Assembly (NCBI RefSeq): GCF_012844305.1
Contig: NZ_JABANE010000067.1
Location: forward strand, 1 to 49,652
Origin: Flammeovirga aprica JL-4
GTDB taxonomy: Bacteria; Bacteroidota; Bacteroidia; Cytophagales; Flammeovirgaceae
DNA length: 49,652 nt
Direction of reading: 5' to 3'
This document shows positions 44,342 to 49,652 of this stretch, one piece after another (within the stretch, counting starts at the first letter, position 1; each line of letters starts with the position of its first letter). Under the pieces are notes generated by a model that had not been told where the DNA came from, did no database searches, and saw only the letters and a program-made list of their open reading frames with translations. Both the position numbers and the translations under genes were made by a program.

Positions 44342-44554
44342 ATGAAAAAGAGATATTATTTCCTTTTGAATTGCATTCTAATTATTCCGATTGCAATCAT
44401 CACATTTAATGCTACTCAAATAGTCGATGATAGGCATCCGACCTACTTCATAGGTTGGTATATGGGAATATTCCTTTGGGCATTTCCTGCATTATGCTTC
44501 ATTGAATTAATCATTCACTCACTATTCAGTAAGTGTGTTAGTAAAATCAAATAA
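44342..44554 (+). CDS. small membrane protein, 70 aa
   Basis: Two hydrophobic segments (YFLLNCILIIPIAIITF and FIGWYMGIFLWAFPALCFIE) predict a two-pass membrane protein with a lysine-rich end. Unrecognised. It carries the upstream module copy 1 directly before its ATG and heads the cluster of small genes. Confidence 0.55.
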   Translation: MKKRYYFLLNCILIIPIAIITFNATQIVDDRHPTYFIGWYMGIFLWAFPALCFIELIIHSLFSKCVSKIK

Positions 44555-44604
44555 ACTTAAATTATTAGAGATATTAGGTATTAAGAAATAACATAATTAA
44601 AAAA

Positions 44605-44922
44605 ATGGAAAATACAGAAGGATTAAGAGTATTAGCGATGTATGAAAGGTATAAGAATGGAGGCATAAAATTTTCGCAATTCATTTTTGAATACTATTTA
44701 CGTGTGTTAGGATTACATTTTATGAAAATTATTCCCTATTTATTTATTGGTTTCATAATATCATTTTTCGTAGAAATGCAATGGGGGATTTATATATCAT
44801 TTTATTTATTTCCAGTTTTTATTAAACATTTTTTCTATAAGACTTTTCTCATTTATAGTTCTCCTACAGGTGTTTACCTACGAGCCTTTATGAAATATGA
44901 AGAAGGTAAAATAGTAATATAA
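44605..44922 (+). CDS. membrane protein, 105 aa
   Basis: The first 40 residues are soluble (MENTEGLRVLAMYERYKNGG), then two hydrophobic segments follow (MKIIPYLFIGFIISFFVEM and WGIYISFYLFPVFIKHFFY) and a short cytoplasmic tail. No motif recognised. It is 50 bases after the preceding gene on the same strand. Confidence 0.55.
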   Translation: MENTEGLRVLAMYERYKNGGIKFSQFIFEYYLRVLGLHFMKIIPYLFIGFIISFFVEMQWGIYISFYLFPVFIKHFFYKTFLIYSSPTGVYLRAFMKYEEGKIVI

Positions 44923-45000
44923 TACCTAGTATATTTCAATACTTGTCGCTTTTACTTTTTTTAATCAATATGATGTTATCAAATACATTTTTAGAGAAAA

Positions 45001-45375
45001 ATGAAAAATAGATATTATTTAGTAGCAAGTGCAGTGATCGCACTAATTGTAACCTTAGTTAGCCCTTCTGAAACTTTTGGATCTTTTATCGGATTAAATG
45101 TAAGGTGGTTTTTCAATTTAATAGGGGCCAATGCAATATTCTTTGAAACAAAAAAGAGAACCACTTATATTCCAAAAGCCTACTATTTTATTTTCATCAT
45201 AATTCTATTAGGTGTTGGTATTAATGTAGATGCAGAATTAGAGACTGAGACATTAACAGAATCAATGGTTAGATATAGTTTACTGCTACTTGAGTGTTCT
45301 ATTTGGTTCATTGGAATTGACAAGTTCATTAGAAGTTTCTCTAAGAAAAAGACACAAACAATCATCAAATCATAA
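45001..45375 (+). CDS. membrane protein, 124 aa
   Basis: Hydrophobic segments at the N terminus (YYLVASAVIALIVTLV), near 55-78 (YYFIFIIILLGVGINV) and near 92-110 (YSLLLLECSIWFIGI) suggest three or four passes; the C terminus is basic (RSFSKKKTQTIIKS). Its first residues (MKNRYYLVASAVIALIV) resemble those of the 44342 gene (MKKRYYFLLNCILIIPI), which may reflect a shared origin. It is 12 bases before the next gene. Confidence 0.55.
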   Translation: MKNRYYLVASAVIALIVTLVSPSETFGSFIGLNVRWFFNLIGANAIFFETKKRTTYIPKAYYFIFIIILLGVGINVDAELETETLTESMVRYSLLLLECSIWFIGIDKFIRSFSKKKTQTIIKS

Positions 45376-45387
45376 ATAAATAATGAA

Positions 45388-45597
45388 GTGATAAAAAGAA
45401 GAAGAAACATATCTGAAACCTGGCAATTACATATTTTAGCAGTAATTATCGTAGGGCCGGATATAGCATTAAGAGATTTGTCAGACACAATAGGTATTTT
45501 TGGTTTTATCCGTATGATAATAGCTTATTTAATAGCATATTCAATAACATGGATTGGTTTCAAAATCGTAGATGGAGTGAAGAAGTTATTAAATTAA
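45388..45597 (+). CDS. small membrane protein, 69 aa, GTG start
   Basis: The GTG at 45388 gives MIKRRRNISETWQLHILAVI; no ATG is available in frame before the hydrophobic part. One or two hydrophobic segments (LAVIIVGPDIAL, then FIRMIIAYLIAYSITWIGF) follow a very basic start, so the N terminus should be cytoplasmic. Unrecognised. It probably shares the transcript of the 45001 gene. Confidence 0.45.
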   Translation: MIKRRRNISETWQLHILAVIIVGPDIALRDLSDTIGIFGFIRMIIAYLIAYSITWIGFKIVDGVKKLLN

Positions 45598-45737
45598 TAT
45601 GCCTTATGAAGGAGTCATAATATTAATTAAGAAACAATTAATACTTATGCTATTAAAATTGAAGTACATTTATTATTAGGATTTATTTAATAGTATAAAC
45701 CTGATACTTATTTATCAATCAAATAACATTATTTAAA

Positions 45738-46169
45738 ATGACATCTATGTTAGAAGTAGTAATCGTATCATTATTTTTCATTGCAATATATTTTTACCAG
45801 GAGAATAAAAAATTTCAAAAGCAATTGATGGTAGAGTTGAGTAAGAAAGATGAGCCACTCTTCACAGAAAACTCTTTCCCATTTAATCAAGACGCATTGT
45901 TCTTTTTAAAAGCTTCATCATCGAAGAAAGAGTTTGCTTCATACATTAATTTCTTTAAAGAACAATTGAAGTTTGATGAAGAGCGTATGACATACGATGA
46001 ATTCAATGATCAGAAGATTACCCTAAGTAATATGCATAGACTTAAAAAAGTCACTGATTGGAGTACCGAAAATAGTCTATGGTATGATGATGCTAAGTCA
46101 TCTTATGCTAAAGTTAATACATCGTACACTTACAAAAGAAATGAACTGTACAAGTACATAAACAGTTAA
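45738..46169 (+). CDS. membrane-anchored hypothetical protein, 143 aa
   Basis: A single N-terminal hydrophobic segment (MLEVVIVSLFFIAIYFY) anchors a soluble, charged, helical domain (QENKKFQKQLMVELSKKDEP; FDEERMTYDEFNDQKITL; several Tyr/Lys pairs at the end). The anchor has no cut site, so it is probably a signal anchor. No family recognised. Confidence 0.55.
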   Translation: MTSMLEVVIVSLFFIAIYFYQENKKFQKQLMVELSKKDEPLFTENSFPFNQDALFFLKASSSKKEFASYINFFKEQLKFDEERMTYDEFNDQKITLSNMHRLKKVTDWSTENSLWYDDAKSSYAKVNTSYTYKRNELYKYINS

Positions 46170-46207
46170 TTTCAATTGTAGATTGACTTATTAACCTTTC
46201 ACCGTTA

Positions 46208-46265
46208 GTATAAGAATCAAAATATCGATTTACAGTTAACTGAAATAGTTAACCACTAATTGAAT
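46208..46265. repeat. 58-bp repeat, copy of pseudogene tail
   Basis: This segment (AATCAAAATATCGATTTACA, then GTTAACTG and GAATACTCTGGA) is repeated with few changes at about 48345-48402, same orientation. Read on the minus strand it contains PEYSISG followed by a stop, equal to the last residues (PEYSING) of the broken gene at 48376-48591. It is thus the 3' end of another, lost copy of that gene. Confidence 0.75.
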
Positions 46266-46291
46266 ACTCTGGACATTAGAGTAATAGATAC

Positions 46292-46352
46292 AAAAAAATA
46301 GGGTTTATATGGGTGAACTGTTCTACTCTAAATGAATACTAAATAAGTAAAT
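46292..46352 (+). promoter_or_regulatory. upstream module copy 2
   Basis: AAAAATAGGGTTTATATGGG then AATACTAAATAAGTAAAT directly before the ATG at 46353. The parts AAAATAGGGTTT and TAAGTAAATATG match copy 1 before the 44342 gene. Similarity between genes that differ in sequence suggests a promoter or leader with a common control. Confidence 0.5.
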
Positions 46353-46847
46353 ATGAGACAATTTCTTAGATTTAACACGTTATTTTATACATCTATAATA
46401 TTGGCGATGTTAGCCATTACACATAATGTAAAGGCTCAAGAAGATTTTATGATAAACACAGGTTATGTATCAACTAGAACCACTTTATTAAACTTTAATA
46501 ACGGAGTTTCGTCAAGAGATCTACATCCTAATTCAATGATAATGCTAACCATTGAAGGAGATAAATATAGATTAGCATACTTATGTATTGATGAATTATC
46601 AGACGAAGCTATTGAAGGCAGTTATGAAATAGTAAAAACAAAAAGTAATGGTTTTAAGTATGAATTTGATCCAGTGAAAATAGGTGATCCAAAAGTTAAT
46701 ATATTTATCCCCGATGGGGGAAATACATGGAATATTATAGTACGATACTTTGATGGTAGATTAATTAATATGAGTGGTGTAAGAGAGATTACACCTGAGG
46801 AATATAAAATATTGTCAACGGGAAAGTCTCCTTATACATCTAAATAA
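46353..46847 (+). CDS. secreted hypothetical protein, 164 aa
   Basis: The signal peptide (FLRFNTLFYTSIILAMLAIT, ending HNVKAQED with a cut after KAQ) leads to a strand-rich mature domain (MIMLTIEGDKYRLAYLCIDE; VNIFIPDGGNTWNIIVRYFD). Probably periplasmic. No family recognised. It is preceded by upstream module copy 2 and followed 76 bases later by another secreted protein gene. Confidence 0.6.
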   Translation: MRQFLRFNTLFYTSIILAMLAITHNVKAQEDFMINTGYVSTRTTLLNFNNGVSSRDLHPNSMIMLTIEGDKYRLAYLCIDELSDEAIEGSYEIVKTKSNGFKYEFDPVKIGDPKVNIFIPDGGNTWNIIVRYFDGRLINMSGVREITPEEYKILSTGKSPYTSK

Positions 46848-46923
46848 TAAATGGGTAACTATTATGGGGAAAAGGAAAGGGACATTAATTACAAGGATTT
46901 ATTTTGTTAAATATGAATAGACC

Positions 46924-47448
46924 ATGAAAAAAATAATTTTATTTATCTCTACAATCATATCACTTTCAATAATATCAAATGCTCAAGAAGTCTATAAAGA
47001 TTGGGTCGTGAAACCAACTCCACCCGGAGGAGTATATGTAATTACTACTGAAAATTGGAATTTTAACTCAGAAGAGACAGTAGCATGTAAGCTATCATAT
47101 ATTAGGTCACAAGGTGACTTTGTAGCAGTATCATTTGAAGCTAAATATTGGAACCCGATTAAGGAGGAATGGAATAATGTTTTGTGGAAGGATCCAAAAG
47201 GGAAACCTTCAGTATTTTTGGATGATACTGGTTTATACTTTTCACCATTAGATGACAGAAAAGCACTTGTAATGTATGATATAGATAAGGGACAGAGAAT
47301 AGAAAAAGTTATAGGTAAATTATCATCTGAAGATAAAGTGACTTTATATTTTAATGTAGATGGAGAAGTGATAGCTATTGATCAATCATGTAAAGGTTTT
47401 ATTGCAGCCTACTTAAAGATGACTGAAAAAAGTATTCTAGCGAAATAA
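46924..47448 (+). CDS. secreted hypothetical protein, 174 aa
   Basis: A signal peptide (MKKIILFISTIISLSIISNA, cut before QEV) precedes a strand-rich domain with many Trp and Tyr residues (YVITTENWNFNSEETVACKL; AVSFEAKYWNPIKEEWNN). There are two Cys residues (KLSY-side Cys and DQSCKG) that could form a disulphide bond. No family recognised. Upstream, TTATTTTG at about 46897-46904 is one base from the -7 consensus TAnnTTTG. Confidence 0.6.
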   Translation: MKKIILFISTIISLSIISNAQEVYKDWVVKPTPPGGVYVITTENWNFNSEETVACKLSYIRSQGDFVAVSFEAKYWNPIKEEWNNVLWKDPKGKPSVFLDDTGLYFSPLDDRKALVMYDIDKGQRIEKVIGKLSSEDKVTLYFNVDGEVIAIDQSCKGFIAAYLKMTEKSILAK

Positions 47449-47560
47449 GTACTTATTTAGAAGCATTTTTCCTATTTGATCATGGAATTAATCATTTAAT
47501 AAGTGATATGGGTGTACCAATGAGATATTTAGTTCATTAGTAGCCATCAATATAACAACT

Positions 47561-47758
47561 ATGGAAAACAAAGTTTATAATATGCCATATTATCAAGTAT
47601 CACGAACTCTCCGAGGACATAGCATTAAGAGAAGTTATAAAGTTGTAGTAAATTATGTTAGTGATAAAGGAGTTACATGGAGCTACCCTTGGTCGGAAAT
47701 AATTAACCTAGAGACTGGTCAAAAAGTACAAGAGGAATTAAAACAGAAAATTAAATAA
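47561..47758 (+). CDS. small basic protein, 65 aa
   Basis: The product (MENKVYNMPYYQVSRTLRGH) is soluble, Tyr- and Lys-rich, with strands typical of a small beta domain (YKVVVNYVSDKGVTWSYPWS). It ends two bases before the ATG of the next gene, so the two are almost certainly translated together. Unrecognised. Confidence 0.55.
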   Translation: MENKVYNMPYYQVSRTLRGHSIKRSYKVVVNYVSDKGVTWSYPWSEIINLETGQKVQEELKQKIK

Positions 47759-47760
47759 TA

Positions 47761-48066
47761 ATGAAAAATGACAAGTTTTTAAAACTGATTTTGACAGTGA
47801 TTGCGGCTGGTATTTGGATGATAGTACTGCAAAATTTTAATTCATTTGGGACTGAACAAACAGTGTATGTCCGTGGAGGACAGATGAGTGTTAATAACAC
47901 AGTTGATGTTAATGTAGACAATGCAGTTAATGTCCGAGGAACCGTTAATGTTGGTAACACTGTCGATGTTAATTTAGATGAGGTTCTTGGTTACCCCGTT
48001 GGTTGTAGAAGATCATATACAATTGACGGTAAGCAATACAATTCTATTGATGTAAATGTCAGATAA
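47761..48066 (+). CDS. membrane-anchored protein with VNV-type repeats, 101 aa
   Basis: An N-terminal hydrophobic anchor (LILTVIAAGIWMIVLQNF) precedes a short periodic segment: VYVRGGQMSVNNTVDVNV, DNAVNVRGTVNVGNTVDVNL. The alternation of valine with polar residues every second position, in units of about 8 residues, suggests a small beta solenoid or stacked strands. A short tail with Cys and Tyr (PVGCRRSYTIDGKQYNSIDV) follows. I recall similar membrane-anchored small proteins in Bacteroidota, without known function. Coupled with the gene 2 bases upstream. Confidence 0.6.
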   Translation: MKNDKFLKLILTVIAAGIWMIVLQNFNSFGTEQTVYVRGGQMSVNNTVDVNVDNAVNVRGTVNVGNTVDVNLDEVLGYPVGCRRSYTIDGKQYNSIDVNVR

Positions 48067-48174
48067 GGTTGAGGTTATTTGAAGTTTCGAATATTTATTC
48101 ATTAGGGTTTTCCTCTCTAATATTCCCTTCTTAGAATAGAAAATTAATTAGTTTGAAAAAACTATTTATTATTT

Positions 48175-48255
48175 ATGAAAAAAATCAATCTAAGATCAGG
48201 AGTTTACACAGTTTGTGATACACTCCCGAAAGACACTCTTTCACTAAGTGTGTAA
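48175..48255 (+). CDS. possible 26-residue peptide
   Basis: An ATG at 48175 opens a 27-codon frame (MKKINLRSGVYTVCDTLPKD...) that ends 14 bases before a strong terminator. Nothing else explains a terminator on the plus strand here. The composition is ordinary and there is no homologue I can cite, so it is tentative. Confidence 0.25.
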   Translation: MKKINLRSGVYTVCDTLPKDTLSLSV

Positions 48256-48269
48256 CTTCCTATATCTTG

Positions 48270-48326
48270 AAAGGCTAATAAGTCAAACTTCTCTTTTTAA
48301 TGAGGAAGTTTGACTTATTAGCCTTT
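48270..48326. terminator. 22-bp perfect terminator stem
   Basis: 48270-48291 pairs exactly with 48305-48326 around a 13-base loop, followed by TATTGTTTAT on the plus strand. On the minus strand the stem ends in CCTTTC. It lies between the small-gene cluster and the broken minus-strand gene and could serve both directions. Confidence 0.8.
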
Positions 48327-48375
48327 TATTGTTTATATAATAATCAAAATATCGGATTACAGTTAACTGCAATAG

Positions 48376-48591
48376 CTAACCATTAATAGAATACTCTGGA
48401 TCTTCCACTTTATCAACCTTTTTTAGAATCTGATCTAATTCTTCAAAGTCTCTTTTCAGAAAAGCAACCCTATTAGGGTTCAGATTTTTCTTTTCTAACT
48501 CTTAACATTCTTTGATAATACGTTTCTGCTTAACCATTATCGATGATCTGATAAACATCAGTTCTAGGTTTGTAACATTAAGGTTTGGCAT
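48376..48591 (-). pseudogene. broken small gene with internal stop codon
   Basis: The minus-strand frame from the ATG at 48591 reads MPNLNVTNLELMFIRSSIMV, then KQKRIIKEC, a TAA at codon 30 (48504-48502), then ELEKKNLNPNRVAFLKRDFE and on to EDPEYSING and a stop at 48376. The whole frame is 72 codons, with good helical character on both sides of the single stop. Either the gene is inactivated or only a 42-residue C-terminal part is made. A tail copy lies at 46208-46265. Confidence 0.65.
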
Positions 48592-48995
48592 AATTAAAAG
48601 TTTAAGTTGATTACTGTAATAAATATAGCTTTGGAGAGCGTATTCTTAGGTATGTTGTGGAATTTATGTGAATTTAAGAATAGTAATAAGTTTTCTATAG
48701 ACTCCTATTTCTGATCAATTCGATCAAGTTCAAAAAAAACTATAGTATTTAGTTTACACTTCTAAGCATTTTTTAGGAAAAATAGGGTATTAATAAAGAA
48801 AGTTCTACTGAAAATAGGGTTTATGGAAGTGAATTTCACATATAGAAATGATAACCATATAATAAATTGATCTAAGAGTATAAAGCTCACTTCCATCTAG
48901 TAGATAGATTTGTTATCACTGTAAAAATTAAATTCATACATCTAGTTATGTTTTTAATTCATAATTAGACTTTATCACGGTCAATATATTATGAA
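48592..48995. other. non-coding gap with upstream module copy 3
   Basis: Positions about 48788-48873 (ATTAATAAAGAAAGTTCTAC, TGAAAATAGGGTTTATGG, then ATATAGAAATGATAACC) repeat the module found before genes 44342 and 46353, but no start codon or gene follows; the insertion sequence begins about 130 bases later. The module may have lost its gene. Nothing else is seen here. Confidence 0.5.
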
Positions 48996-49002
48996 GAAAA
49001 AA

Positions 49003-49064
49003 ATGGCTTAATGTATTAGTTTTGTTAGACGCCAATCCAAACAAACCTATTACAACTAAGCCAT
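49003..49064 (+). repeat. inverted repeat at IS left end
   Basis: ATGGCTTA (49003-49010) and TAAGCCAT (49057-49064) are complementary and immediately precede the transposase start. They may be part of the terminal region of the IS5-like element, whose left boundary I place near 48995-49005 without a visible target duplication. Confidence 0.4.
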
Positions 49065-49065
49065 C

Positions 49066-49572
49066 TTGAACAAACTTAATCCATTGACCTCATTAACTCA
49101 AGTAGAGTTTGAATTTTTATTGAAAGAATTTTCTAAACAAGTAGAGGGTAAGATTTTACATTTCACTCTGAAGGGGAAAAGAAGATCCTATCCTAAATTT
49201 AAAGAATCAAAACTGTCGAGTTTATATGGAAGTTCTAAAAAACTAGAGTTCATTTTGATCTATATAAAAGAGCATCCTAATCAGCATTTTATGGCATCTC
49301 ATTTTAATATGAGTCAATCAAAAGTAAGTGAATGGATAGCATTTCTTTTACCTGTTTTATTTCATAGTCTAGAGAAATGCTCTTTAGTTTTTCACTCGAA
49401 TGAGTCTTTTGAAATCCCCGAAAATTTAGATAACATTCTCTGTGATGTAACAGAAAGACAGATCACTAGAAGTATTGATAATGATGTTCAAAAAGAATAT
49501 TATAGCGGAAAAAAGAAATCTCACACTGTTAAAAATCTAGCTTTTACAGATCACACCGGTTTTATTCACTTG
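49066..49572 (+). pseudogene. IS5-type DDE transposase interrupted by a second IS
   Basis: A TTG at 49066 opens a frame with an N-terminal HTH (KLEFILIYIKEHPNQHFMAS and HFNMSQSKVSEWIAFLLPVL) followed by CDVTERQITRSIDNDVQKEY and YSGKKKSHTVKNLAFTDHTG. The DVTER...YYSGKKKxHTVKN stretch with the first catalytic Asp is characteristic of IS5-family (DDE_Tnp_4 type) transposases. After FIHL the match to the family stops and the frame ends within ten codons; the two remaining catalytic acids are missing. The break coincides with an IS-end-like sequence, so the transposase is inactive here. Confidence 0.75.
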
Positions 49573-49652
49573 GGGCTGTCGCAAAACTACTTTTTGTAAG
49601 ATTAATCATTATGTTTAAATTATAACATAATGATTAATCGCTATGCAACCAA
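49573..49652. mobile_element. end of a second insertion sequence (cut by window edge)
   Basis: GGGGCTGTCGCAAAACTAC starts at 49573 exactly where the IS5-type transposase is broken; ends of the form GGGxCTGTCGCAAAA are common among IS elements of this group. A perfect 16-bp inverted repeat, GATTAATCATTATGTT (49600-49615) and its complement (49624-49639), follows and may be a transcription stop guarding the IS. The transposase of this element lies outside the window. Confidence 0.55.

Noticed and set aside
1..49652. tRNA or rRNA genes
   Set aside because: No cloverleaf-like segment with a T-loop GTTCRANNC pattern or rRNA-like sequence was noticed anywhere in the window.

Overview
The window looks like a piece of a large, AT-rich plasmid (or secondary replicon) from a marine-type Bacteroidota, probably order Cytophagales. 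The reasons are the near absence of Shine-Dalgarno sequences, Bacteroidota-style lipoproteins and secreted proteins, a sensor-type beta-propeller protein, and an iteron origin between rep and parA. Species cannot be named from the sequence. Both ends lie in insertion sequences: an IS1-like transposase start at the left edge and an IS interrupted by another IS at the right edge. The window may therefore be a contig that broke at repeats.

Layout. (1) 1-584: IS1-like fragment and a gene that is probably cut by it. (2) 656-13270: a complete subtype I-D CRISPR-Cas locus, all on the minus strand. In transcription order it is a WYL regulator, a short intergenic region with a perfect palindrome, cas6, cas10d (HD nuclease plus large subunit), csc2/cas7, csc1/cas5, cas3' (helicase without HD), cas4, cas1, cas2, a leader, and an array of 34 repeats and 33 spacers. 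The HD domain sits in the large subunit rather than in Cas3, and Csc1 and Csc2 are recognisable; this separates I-D from I-B. (3) 13562-18878: plasmid core, with a Rep_3-type initiator, about 1.1 kb of direct iterons, and parA-parB. (4) 19389-27035: plasmid accessory genes, including a second ParB-like gene behind a 62-bp perfect palindrome, a DEDDh exonuclease, an agmatine/peptidyl-arginine deiminase-like enzyme and a PD-(D/E)XK nuclease protein. (5) 27036-35500: low coding density, small membrane proteins, lipoproteins and a beta-propeller protein, separated by a family of multi-hairpin repeats. (6) 35839-39140: a plus-strand gene series with hairpins between genes that ends in a RecE-like exonuclease and a strong terminator. 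(7) 39221-43990: a SLOG-family gene and its broken partial copy, secreted and LamG lipoproteins, and a third ParB-like gene. (8) 44342-48600: ten small, mostly membrane or secreted orphan genes with repeated upstream segments. (9) 49000-end: nested insertion sequences.

How it fits together: Rep acts on the iterons to start replication, ParA/ParB keep the replicon, and the I-D locus gives adaptive immunity to plasmid and host. The least explained signals are the multi-hairpin repeats, which keep an 18-nt loop core while their stems vary in a compensatory way (27.25-27.49, 31.04-31.32, 31.42-31.69 and 31.95-32.19 kb), the giant imperfect palindrome at 35.2-35.47 kb, and the repeated upstream modules of the small-gene cluster.
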